Assembly: GCA_031772625.1 (NCBI GenBank)
Contig: CM062805.1
Location: forward strand, 797,881,119 to 797,945,118
Direction: 5' to 3'
From: Pinus tabuliformis
Taxonomy: Eukaryota; Streptophyta; Pinopsida; Pinales; Pinaceae
DNA: 64,000 bases
A program made the translations under genes and the position numbers. The notes beneath the pieces were generated by a model. It was not told where the DNA came from. It was given only the letters and a program-made list of their open reading frames with translations, and ran no database searches. Of the stretch, positions 36,912-47,291 are shown piece by piece. Every line of letters begins with the position of its first letter. Within the stretch, counting starts at the first letter, position 1.

Positions 36912-37220
36912 ATGTTTTCCCCCATATATATGTGGAGGAAAACACACACATACACACACACATATATATAGAAAAGGGATATATACCCCTTTTATATATA
37001 TCTATATAAGGGAATAACTACATACTGATATCAGCGATGACAAGGATATAGATTAAATCAAGAAGAGGCAGTAATGGAGATACATATTCTGATATGTTGC
37101 ACAAGTTTCTAAAGACAGGAACGTGAAAAATGTGGGTTCGAGTGTTTGAAACAGCTAGAAGCTCCTCCCCAAGTTGCAAGAAACTGTGAGTTGGAAGAGA
37201 CAAAAATATTTAGTTTATAT

Positions 37221-37880
37221 ATAGAGAGAGAGAGATATATATTTTACAAATATATATATATAAGGAAAAACATTAAAAACAAATGGGAAATTAACTTAAC
37301 CATGATATATACATACTAATACCATGCTTGGTTTCATAAAGTTTGAGCACCTTACAGGATAGCGATCAATGTTAAAACTTAACATATTGATACTCAAATG
37401 ACCCCCAACATCTATTTATTTAATTACAAAATTTAGCAGTCACATGGTCCAAAATTGTAAAATGGGCAGAAGTTCAAAACAATACTCAAGCATGACAGGT
37501 CACAATATAGTATGTGATGGCAACATGCCTAAATTAAGCCATCAATTACAATTGCTAGACAGTGAATTTGACACATTTTGTTGCATCATTCATTTGAACA
37601 ATGGCTGTTGAATCTCCTTTTGCTCACTTTTTGATAGCCTCCTAAGACCTTGCTGCCCCCTTTTTGAACTCTTTTTGATTCCTAACTACTCCTATTTCGC
37701 CTATATTACCTAAGTTTTGACCAAAAGGGTGTTGTGTGCTCACGGTATGCAAATTATCTTAAAAAGTATTATTTTACCTTGTTCTTAAGTATTTCTTGAA
37801 GTTAATCGTTTCCTAATCGAATTATCAAGTTTGACTGATCAAAATCTTATGCAGATTAGTCATGATTTGAAGCAGCTCTG
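37221..37880. other. Unassigned AT-rich DNA
   Basis: Begins with a (TA)/(GA) microsatellite, then non-repetitive sequence with no coding signal. Confidence 0.4.
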
Positions 37881-37985
37881 TGATTTCCTGCAGACAACCG
37901 TGGTCACCGATTTCCTGCAGACACTCCGTGATTTCCTGTAGATGCGGATTTCCTATAACCGCCCAGATTTCCTGCAGCAAAATCG
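37881..37985 (-). repeat. CTGCAGGAAATC degenerate minisatellite
   Basis: GATTTCCTGCAG (or GATTTCCTGTAG, GATTTCCTATAA) occurs five times, spaced 16-33 bases, between 37881 and 37978. On the minus strand the frame reads CLQEI and LLQEIW repeats, which is open but probably only because of the repeat. Confidence 0.7.
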
Positions 37986-38246
37986 GTGGTTGGATATGTT
38001 CCACTTAGTTTCAAGAAGAACGGGAACATGGGTTTTATGAGAAAATCCACCTACATGGATGCTGTCCTATTGGCTGCCTCGAATTCATCATTGAAACTGC
38101 CCAGATCTTCAGTCCTATTTTCGATGGCCATATTGGGAAAAAGCTCCAAGCGATGTAACGAAATTAGTTTGATCCATGCTTTCAGTCATGGATCAAACTC
38201 AGCAAGAGCTATTTTGTCATTTTGTTTAGTTATTGATAACAAGTAG
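37986..38246 (+). other. Ambiguous open stretch, possibly a terminal exon
   Basis: On the plus strand, after a TTTCCTGCAG acceptor-like site, a frame of 86 codons contains MRKSTYMDAVLLAASNSSLK and ends in TAG. It is followed by a stretch that looks like a 3' UTR (TGTAATACTTTTCAG, ATTAATAGAAAG at 38365-38392). On the minus strand part of the same DNA is also open (MAIENRTEDLGSFNDEFEAA, from 38126 leftward) and ends at a possible GTAGGT donor whose phase would fit the exon at 34242-34387. Only one reading can be right, and neither protein is recognised. Confidence 0.3.
38167..38198. repeat. Perfect 12-bp inverted repeat with 8-base loop
   Basis: GTTTGATCCATG (38167-38178) and CATGGATCAAAC (38187-38198) pair perfectly around CTTTCAGT. 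Confidence 0.9.
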
Positions 38247-39340
38247 TTACAGCATAGTAGTTTTCCTAATTCAGGCAAACATATGCCTTTGAACTTGTAT
38301 AAATTTCAGTATGTTTCATTTGCAAAGGGGTTGGTTGGTCGAACATATCAGACTTGTACATCTCTGTAATACTTTTCAGATTAATAGAAAGTTATATGTT
38401 CTATTGATCTCCTGGTGTAAACTCCTTTAACAGTAGAGGGGTTGTGAGTAAGGGAGGGCCCCCTTTGCTCACAACTCCATTAGTTACAGTATTTGTATTT
38501 CTGTTGATTATTTTTATGCATCAGTAAGTTATTTGCACAGCTAGTGTTTCTCTTTTCTGAACTTTAGCAGCATATGTGAAATGGTTGGATGAAGAAGTTT
38601 ATTTGATAAATGTGTTGGAATCATTTAATCAGGTTTTAGCTTCTTGATTTTTATGACTGTTTGTTTGGTCTTTTATCTTTTCTGATCAACATCAGCAATA
38701 TCAAGAGCTGTAGAGGGATGATTGGATCCACTCAATAGCCTTTGTTGCCAAGTGTTGATGTAGAAAAGAGACATTAGAGCTGTGTGTATGAATGGTTTAA
38801 TTAGAAAATCACTTAAGGTATTAGCCTGCATATATTTTGCGCAGCATCTCATAAGCTTACCTAGCCTTGGTTGATGATTTATGTCTATCAAATTATAAGT
38901 CTATAATTTGCCCAAACAATGGCATGCCTTCATTCCATGACCAGTTATGAGACACGACCAAAAGATGGGCAACTAACATATTGTAGTAGTTATTCCTAAA
39001 TCTATATCCGCATATGTAGTATTTACTTGACATTTGAAAACATTCTAAATGGTTATGGGATGATTTATCATGAAAAATATTGTATCAAGTAAGTTACACT
39101 GTTTGATTTAAGTATTTGTCTATATCTAAATGCCTACCAAACACTTCTATTAGTGAAATTAAAGAGTACAATAAATCCCATTATTTTGTTAAGGAAATGA
39201 ATTAAATGTGTTATGAAAGGACAAATGCTTAGTTATGAGGTTAATCTGATAGCATTTTTGACAACAAAGTAAGCAAGGTGCAAAAAGAAATTGGCATGCT
39301 TAGATTTGAAAATCAAACAGATTTTTCTGCAGTTGCGAAG
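38247..39340. other. Unassigned DNA
   Basis: Includes the possible 3' UTR just named, then AT-rich sequence with no clear frame and no terminal repeats. Confidence 0.4.
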
Positions 39341-40300
39341 TAACTACTCCTGAGAGTTCATGAACTTGCTCCCACCATTTCTTAAGTTCCAGGAGCTTTC
39401 AAACTTGTGGGAAATGTTCCAAATGCACAGGGAGCAATTCCTGGAGCTTTGGGAGCGTGGCAAGAGATTTTGGGTGAGGAGCATGCCACTCCAAAAGTCA
39501 TTCCTGTGATGTTTTGTGCATTCATGGTCCTCTGGGGTCAAATACCTCTATCCTGGTGTATTTTTCTCCTAGATTACTGTTACCCACCCAAGTGGGTAAT
39601 CCCTAAGAGAAAAAGATTCTCCTATTTGATGAGCCTGCCAACCAGCAGCTCTATGGATGATCCACAGAGCTTTTGGCATGGAGTCAATTTGGAAGCTTAC
39701 ACATGATCCTTGAGATTCATCTTGGAGTATGGAACACTCATCATCCCATATCACACCTTTTGGTGGCTTACAGAGCTCATTTGGAGGATGAAGTCATGCT
39801 TTAGGAGCATTTTCTCCCACATATGGGATTTTATAGCACTTTTGTTATGTTTTTGAGCTATGAAGTTGGCTTGTAGCCTCTTTTTTGTAGAACTCTAGAA
39901 GTGAACTTGTCAATAGGGCTTCATTAGTTGATTTATTGTAAAAATGAGTAGGATAGGTCTCATATAAATAGAGACTTCCCTCATTTTGTTTTTTCATCAT
40001 CACTCATTGTATTCTCTTCCTCTCTGAGAGAGTGTCAGCTAGCCTCTCTTCGCTACGTTGGGCAAAATGTGATATTTATGGATGTGACTTGCTAAAGGAT
40101 GTGATTTTTGTTTGGAGACATTGTCCTAGGATTGAAAGAAGTGTCTTTGTGGAAGATTATTGTAAGTTTCTTGTCTATTATTGATATTTTGCATGCTTTA
40201 ATGTTTAAAGTAGGGTTTCAATTGTTCCATGACTAAATGCTTTATCATTGCTGAAATTTTGCTTCATAATTGCATGTGAAATTGTCCTCTTTAAGGCCTA
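39341..40300 (+). other. Possible LTR or retroelement promoter region
   Basis: A TATAAATAG box at about 39964-39972 is followed by GACTTCCCTC and a CTCTTCCTCTCTGAGAGAG stretch, the layout of a plant LTR core promoter and leader. Upstream, 39370-39560 has repeated GGAGCTTT words. LTR edges and a target duplication were not found, so this is only a candidate. Confidence 0.35.
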
Positions 40301-40987
40301 TAGGGAAACTCTTTATGTGCAAACCCTATACTTAATTCTCCCCTAACAAGTGCAATAGCTAGAATTTTAGAAGTCCCCCTTACTCCTTCAATATCCTTCC
40401 TTGGAAATTTGTGCCATAAAGACTCCATTAACCCTTGTAGGATAAGTCATTGGTCTAAGACTGTGTTGATCACCATAAAATTTCTATAAAAATCCTTTTC
40501 CTTTTCTCTCTCCTAAATGGCTAGGGCAGCTGCTAGGATTTTAAGTCTGATTTATGCATAAAAGCATTGTTTTATTGCATGTGGGTGGCTCATAATTTAG
40601 GATTAGCCTCTATAAATTATCTTCAAGAAAAATCTAGCATAGGGCATGGCCTAATATACCCTAAAATGGCTGATGTCACCCTTTTATTTGTTGTCTATGC
40701 ATATCTAATAGGCACAAAACCAATTAACCTAACCTAACCCTAACCTCTATTTGAAGGCCTTGTCCCATTCTTGTTGAATATCATTTTTAGGCCTTTTCTA
40801 AGGATGATCAACCAAACCCTAACTTGTAACAGCCCATCTAGTGGTCTAGGCTTAAACTACTTGAAACTTAGCATAGTACTAAGTAAACCTACATCATCTT
40901 TGGCCCTACCAAGTAATTTATCCATCTTCATACCTTCAAAAATGTATCTCCTTGAGCCCTATTAATTGAATATCTTTATAGGTGATT
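40301..40987. other. Unassigned DNA left of the Copia at 40993
   Basis: No coding signal. A short AACCTAACCTAACCCTAACC run at about 40726-40745 resembles telomere repeats but is isolated and imperfect. Confidence 0.4.
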
Positions 40988-40992
40988 TAGGG

Positions 40993-41915
40993 TGTTAATT
41001 TTGGCAGCTCAAGGACAAATTCCCTCCTTTGGACGATCTTCCTCTTCAAGGAAGACCCCTACTAGGCCTAGGAAGAATTTAATTTGGTTAATGAAAAATA
41101 TATTTTAATATGGAAACCCACATGTGCACAAAAAGCACAGGTCGGCCCAAAAGGAAATTGGACACCCATGAATGGCTATAAATACAAGTCAATTGACCCT
41201 CATTTGGACATCATCAATCATTCTTCTTTCTTTGGTTTGGCTCACACAGGTCTGAGGTAGTTCGCAGAGACAGGTTCCTACAGGTCTCAAATTGCAGGGT
41301 TCGAAGCTTGCATGTGTGATTAGGGTTTTTGGTTCCCAGTCGCAAGGATGCTACAGGGTATTTTCGGTCACAACCGTAGGCATGCAGGCTCATGAGTGCA
41401 GTTGGAGGGCTTCAGCCGCACGCACGAACACTCTCTTTGTGCAGTTTGGAAACTAGGGTTTTATTTTTATAGTTGGTCATAGAGTTCGACAGTTGACCAC
41501 AGGCTTCGGAATCAGGGTTTGGATTATTGGCATAGTTGGATTCATCTCTTGGATATTGTTTGTTGATCTGCATAGTTTTGTGGTTGAAGATATGAATCAT
41601 TGTACTCTCTCTTTGCTGAATCATTCAATGACAATCTAATAAGAAGAAGAATTTGAAAGGGTTTTCCCCCTTGTGGGGTTTTTTCCTGGTCTCCAACCAA
41701 TCCTAGTGTCTCTGTGTGTGAATTATTTTCTTCTATTATTCCTTTATGTACTGCTGCATTGATGATGATATTTTCTTTCTATATAATTGCATATGTTGTT
41801 GAATAATGTTGTAAAATTGAATAATGTTATGATGTTGTGGGGTGAATTTAATATGTAAATGAAGAAATGCAATTATCTAAAGCAAAGAACAATATAGCCC
41901 TAAGAAAAATTAACA
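40993..41915 (+). repeat. 5' LTR of the Copia at 40993
   Basis: Starts TGTTAATTTTGGCAGC and ends AAAAATTAACA. TATAAATA box at 41177-41184; hairpin CCCCCTTGTGGGG at 41666-41678 followed by TTTTTTCCTGG. Confidence 0.87.
41177..41184 (+). promoter_or_regulatory. TATA box of the Copia LTR
   Basis: TATAAATA, preceded by GAATGGC. The same sequence sits in the 3' LTR near 46009. Confidence 0.6.
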
Positions 41916-44900
41916 TGGTATTAGAGTTGGGCTGAAGAAAAGTCATTAAGATGACCCTTATGAAGACACCATTGGTGGAAGCAAGAGAAGATGGAGGAGA
42001 CCTAAAAGAATACTAGGATTTGAAGGAAACCCTAGGACAATTTGATTGTTAGGGTTTAATGGATATTATGATGCTAGGGTTTGGAAGAAACCGTAGATTA
42101 TGACAAAGGTTTGAGATATGAAATCTAGAAACCCTAGCATGATTAGTGCGAAGATGTTCTAACACTTGTGACAGGTTTGATGTAACCCTAGATGGGATAG
42201 TCTCAACTAGGCCAAGTTGCTGATGAAGTGGATTGGAAATATTGAAGGCAACATTGTTACATGGGTAATGGACAGTAATGACTCTTGAAGGTTGGTTCAA
42301 GAGGGAGTTGAAGACTTTGAGCATGAAACCCATGCTCCAAAATAATAATAATAATTTTTCTTTCATGTTATAATTTACAAGAATCAAAAATACATTTCAT
42401 ACTTATGAAGACCAAACCTAGTTACACATTTTTCAACAATCGTTGGATAGGTTTGATAAGCTTAGTAAATTTTGTCAATGTGGTGAATCTGGATGCCTAG
42501 ACTTGATGATAGAGTAATGTGATAAAGAAGTGATGTAGTGATTATGATCCTTTAAGTATGATGATACACCTAACTATATGACACTAACCCTTGATGAATG
42601 TTTGATGTCACGTTCATATGTAATGATGAAGTTGTTGATGTTGATATGCTATTAATATGATGTACGAAAACCTGATATAGTTTGATTTCATGATCTAACA
42701 GTTTTATTGATGCATGACAACATTATGATAGACAGGTTGATGTCTTAAATGATGATGATTGAAGTGGCTTCCCATTCAAAGGGAGAAACTTTCTACGAGA
42801 TCTCAACACCTATTATTAATTGCAGAAAATGAATAGAAGACACTTGATTGTTGAAGGAAAATTTTGGACATGAATAACCACCTGATATTGTTGAAAAGGC
42901 TTAGGTAAGTTCTAATCAAGCAGAAAAGGTTTCTCCTAGTCCAAGCCCCAACCGTTGGGAGAAAGGCTTAAGGGTGTGGTTAAAAGCCTTCCAACCACAT
43001 GGAAGAAGGCCTATGGGTGCGATTGATCTTGTAGGACACAAAAACTAAAATATTATGCACAAGACCCGAAGCGCAACAAGAATATGACAGACCTATAGAC
43101 TTGGAACGGATGATGAGGAGTTATATGAGCAAGGAAGTTTTTAAGATCTACATAATCTTTGACTTACTATAGGGAATGTGAATGTCTGGGCTAATCTTGT
43201 GTTTGCAGGGGACTGAAATATGCATATCAGTATGTTGTTCAGTAACAGTTGGAAGGGTTTGACAAGATCTGACTTATTGACTTGACTTAATATAGATGAG
43301 TAGTATTAGAATTTTGTCATGATGCTTGACAATTCATAGATATGTTTTGGGTTATGGATTGATTGAATTCACAGTAATAACAAGTTAGGGTTTTGATTTG
43401 GCACTTGATAATGGTGATTTTCCTTGATGTAGAATAACAGTGTTATGTAGACATAATTGATTCTATATTGGCATCATTAGCACTTGGCACATTGATTTTA
43501 GTGTAAACAGTTGTGAATCAGTATGCAAAGATCTCACAATGAATAGATAAAACTTATATGAATTATCCTTGATGTATGCATTCACATCTAGGGATAGAAA
43601 TAATTCATATTATGATCATGAGGATGGTTTGATAAAGTTTGGTTGGATATTGTTTGGTAAATAACAAATCGTTGACATGCCAATAGATAAGGTTGTAACT
43701 TGGTATTCAGGTGTGGGCTCTTCCTAACACCTGTTCCAAAGAGTTTGTCAGTGATATTGGCGAGAACTTTTAATGGCTTTGATATTAGTTTGATCTGGCA
43801 TTTAAGGCTTGATAAACAGACTTAGTTGATTTGATTGCACAGTATTAATTTGTATGAGGCTGAGCATATTGGTTTGGTCAGTATTATGATTGCAGAAAGC
43901 ATTGTATGGTTTGAGGCAAGTTTTCCAAGCCTGACATGTCCGCATTGATAGTTACCTAGTGAAGCTTGAAAGATGTGTCGATTCAAACCTCTTCTTCAAA
44001 AGTGATCCAAGGTATGCCTTTGATTTTGGTTTTATATGTTGACAATCTATTCTTGACAGGTAATGAGCCTCTAATGATCAAAGTAAGAGGGAGTTGGCCT
44101 ATGAAGTTTGAAATAAGAATCTTGGCATGATGAATTACTTTCTGGAACTAAAAGTTTGCAAAAGGAAAAGATGTTGTAAAGTTATTTGGCATGATGAAAT
44201 ACAAATCCTCGGACACCCAAATGGAATTGAACTTCAAGAAGTTAATCAGAGATATTGTTCAACCTAACTTGGCAACCGACAATTGATTGAAGCATTGACA
44301 TTCGATGTAACACCCATCTAGACATATGTTGTGCAGAAAATGACCTAAGTCAAGTCATGATTAAGTCGCTTCATGCACATTGGGTTGTTGACAAGCACAT
44401 TTTGAAAGATTTGCATGGACAATCATTCTTGGTCTAAGATATAGTTCAAGAGATGTATGATTGCACGGATACACTAATGTTGACTAGACTGGAAAACAAT
44501 GTTGACAAAAAAGCACATTTGGGTGTTGTTTTATCTTGGGATCTGCCATGACATTACGATGAGCAGGAAATAGAAGTTTGTAGCTTTAAGCACGGCTAAG
44601 GTTGAGTATATTGTTGCTAGCATGACTAATTGTGGGGTAGTTTGGTTGAGGAATCTCTTTGGAGAGTTGTTTGAGCAGGTTCTGGCTATGACAATGATAC
44701 ATTGCGAGAACAAAGAATGGGATCCGATTAGCAGAAAATCCCGTAAATTGTTGGGACTGAGATATCTCCTTGTCTTGAGACAATGTTGCTATATGAGACA
44801 AGCTTAGGCTTGTGGTTGTTGCCTCTATGACATGTATTTATTGTAACATAATATTTGATTTGATGAACTACATGAACAGGAAAATCAGAGGACTGAGGCA

Positions 44901-45389
44901 ATGTGATTGAACTATTCAGTGAATTTGTTTAAGATAGTACCAAATATGAGCACATTGATATGTTTCTGATCTACAGAGAAAAAGGTTGATCAAGGACACT
45001 GAGCCAACTCTTACCCTCCTGTCTGAGCTCCCAGGGCAAGGAATTGAGATGAAGGGCTCCTAGCGTTGAGGAGTCTCTGGACAATAAGGTATCACCCTTA
45101 TTTGTCACCCATAGGGCAGAAGATGTTGCTCCCCTATCTTGGTCTAGCAGAGTATACCCCAGTTTGCATCATACCCACTGATTGGGCTTGTTGGGATTGT
45201 CACTCTTCGTCTGGCCAACAGGTTGAGAAGGCTTGGGGGTGTGTGATCCTTACCTCTGGTAAGTCGAGTATCTCACACAAGCTTATGATGCAAGGTGTTC
45301 TACCACATGACTCTTGAGGGTCATTGTTGAGAATATCAACAGAGGGTGGAAGATGTATGCTCCCCTATGAGATGACTTAGGGTGAGAGT

Positions 45390-45640
45390 GTCCCATAGGA
45401 CCTTCCCCACTATCATAGACATGAGGTGAGAGTGTCCCATAGGACCTTCCTCATTGTCATTGGATTTCGGGTTGATATGTGCTCCCTGATGTGGTTCCAG
45501 GTTGAGCAAGGCTCCCTGATGACAAGCTCTCTAATGTTTCTCAGGTAGTAGCATTGGCCTCCCTGTTGGCAGATGATTCTGGGTGGTAGCAGTGGCTCCC
45601 CGATGGATAGAGGGTGGTAGATTGAGTTCCCCTCCGATGT
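45390..45640 (+). repeat. Short repeats in the Copia tail
   Basis: GGTGAGAGTGTCCCATAGGACCTTCC occurs twice in near-identical form (45382 and 45425 regions). It is followed by GGCTCCCTGATG and GGTAGCAGTGGCTCCC words. It occupies the same place, between RNase H and the 3' LTR, as the arrays at 6420-7160 and 19225-19740. Confidence 0.65.
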
Positions 45641-45823
45641 AAAATTCTTCTTCTTTTAGATTCGAGAGTGTTCATCATATGAGCAAAGATACAAAGACAA
45701 GCAAAGATAAGCAAGGATGAGCAGATATGAGCAGAGATGAACAAAGACGACATTTGATGATGATGAGATACTTGTGATGAGACATATGTTGCAGTCATTA
45801 ATTTCTCCCTAGCTGAGAGGGAG

Positions 45824-46751
45824 TGTTAATTTTGGCAGCTCGAGGACAAATTCCCTCCTTTGGACAATCTTCCTCTTCAAGGAAGACCCCTACTAGCCCT
45901 TGGAAGAATTTAATTTGGTTAAGGAAAAATATATTTTAATATGGAAACCCACATGTGCACAAAAAGGACAAGTCGGCCCAAAAGGAAATTGGACACCCAT
46001 GAATGGCTATAAATACAAGTCAAGTGACCCTCATTTGGACATTACCGATCATTTTTATTTCTTTGGTTTGGCTCGCACAGGTCTAAGGTAGTTTGCGCGG
46101 ATTGGTTCATATAGCTCTGAAATTGCAGGGTCCGAAGCTCGCACGTGTGATTAGGGTTTTTGGTTCCCAGGCGCAGGGATGCTACAGGGTATTTTCGATC
46201 ACAACTGCAAGCAAGCAGGCTCATGAGTGCGGTTGGAGGGCTTCAGTCACACGCACGAACACTCTCTCTGTGTGGTTGGAAACTAGGGTTTTATTTTTAC
46301 AGTTGGTTGCAGAGTTCAACAGTTGACTGCAGGCTTCTGAATCAGGGTTTTGATTATTGGCATTGTTGGGTTCATCTCTTGAATATTGTTTAGTTGATAT
46401 CGCTGGATAGTTTTGTGGTTGAATATATGAATCATTATACTCTCTCTTTGTTGTATCATTCAATTACAATCTAATAAGAAGAAGAATTTGAAAGGGTTTT
46501 CCCCCTTGTGGGGTTTGCCCTGGTCTCCGACCAATCCTAGTGTCTCTATGTGTGAATGTTTTTCTTCTATTGTTCCTTTATGTACCGCTGCAAGGATGAT
46601 GGTATCTTTCTTTCTATATAATTGCATATGTTGTTGAATAATGTTGTAAAATTGAATAATGTTACGATGTTGTGGGGTGAATTTAATATGTAAATGAAGA
46701 AATGCAATTATCTAGAGTAAATAACAATATAGCCCTAAGAAAAATTAGCAT
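45824..46751 (+). repeat. 3' LTR of the Copia at 40993
   Basis: 928 bp, same start as the 5' LTR, ending AAAAATTAGCA. Hairpin at 46501-46513. Followed by TAGGG. Confidence 0.87.
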
Positions 46752-46756
46752 AGGGA

Positions 46757-47291
46757 AGCCTCCCTTGTGGTTAAATCCCAATAAAGAGTGAGAGGAAGGT
46801 CGTTGAGGTGACAGTGACAACCATTCCTCTTTGTTGCTATAAGATTTGGCCCCTCGCCTGATGACACTTTGCACCATTCTTGCTCTATTTTACCAAGCTT
46901 CTAACCCCAAGAAGTAATGCATCAAATCAATATCCTTCATCTAGAGCTCATCTACCATATCTGCTTTGGACCTGTAATAAGCTTCTCTTCACTTGTTAAA
47001 AATATGTCATCTACATACAATACCAAAATAAGCAAATCAGCCTGAACAAATAAATAAATAAGTTACAATCTGCCTGCTTTAGGAGAAACCCATACTCTAC
47101 ATATATCCATCAATCCTGGAACATCAAGCTCTTAGTGCCTACTTGAGTGCATAAAAGGCTTTCTTAAGCCTACACACATGGAACTCTCTCACATTTAAAT
47201 CAAAGACCTAAGGTTGCTTTATGTTCCTCAAATGATCCCATTAAGGAGAGTTGTCTTCACATCCATCTAATGTATCCTCCATCCCATAAAT
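46757..47291 (-). mobile_element. Minus-strand Copia fossil, left part (reverse transcriptase region)
   Basis: Read on the minus strand, 46890-47291 has traces of the reverse transcriptase middle part. It is continuous with 55959-56950 across the gag-only insertion. The lineage differs from the other Copia elements here. Bases 46757-46880 are not assigned. Many breaks. Confidence 0.6.

Larger units (their letters stand above)
34977..37220. repeat. Local tandem duplication (unit about 555-565 bp) carrying hAT-3
   Basis: The stretch 34977-35532 (AAGTGCAGAG to TTCGAGTGTT) is repeated from about 35533 to 37147 once the hAT element is subtracted. A block starting AACTACATACTGATATCAG recurs at about 35046, 35401, 35611 and 37015, the second in shortened form. 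Each unit also has a CCCCCATATATATGTGGAGG palindromic AT-rich patch with (TA)n runs. hAT-3 lies in the AT patch of the second unit only, so it came after the duplication. Confidence 0.85.
40993..46751 (+). mobile_element. Old full-length Copia fossil with both LTRs
   Basis: LTRs at 40993-41915 (923 bp) and 45824-46751 (928 bp) are bracketed by TAGGG at 40988-40992 and 46752-46756. The internal region starts with a diverged primer site (TGGTATTAGAG) and ends with the polypurine tract GCTGAGAGGGAG. Protein traces are weak: reverse transcriptase about 43960-44160 and RNase H about 44560-44720 (CGVVWLRNLFGELFEQ). It has many breaks and looks old; the LTRs look roughly 90-95% alike by eye. The tail 45000-45820 has short repeats such as GGTGAGAGTGTCCCATAGGA. 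Confidence 0.88.

Noticed and set aside
37141-37160. GGTTCGAGTGT as a tRNA T-arm
   Set aside because: No acceptor stem, D-arm or anticodon arm can be drawn around it, and it is part of the local duplication.
40726-40745. Telomere-like AACCTAACCCTAACC run
   Set aside because: It contains only about one perfect CCCTAA unit and is isolated in interstitial DNA; too short to call.
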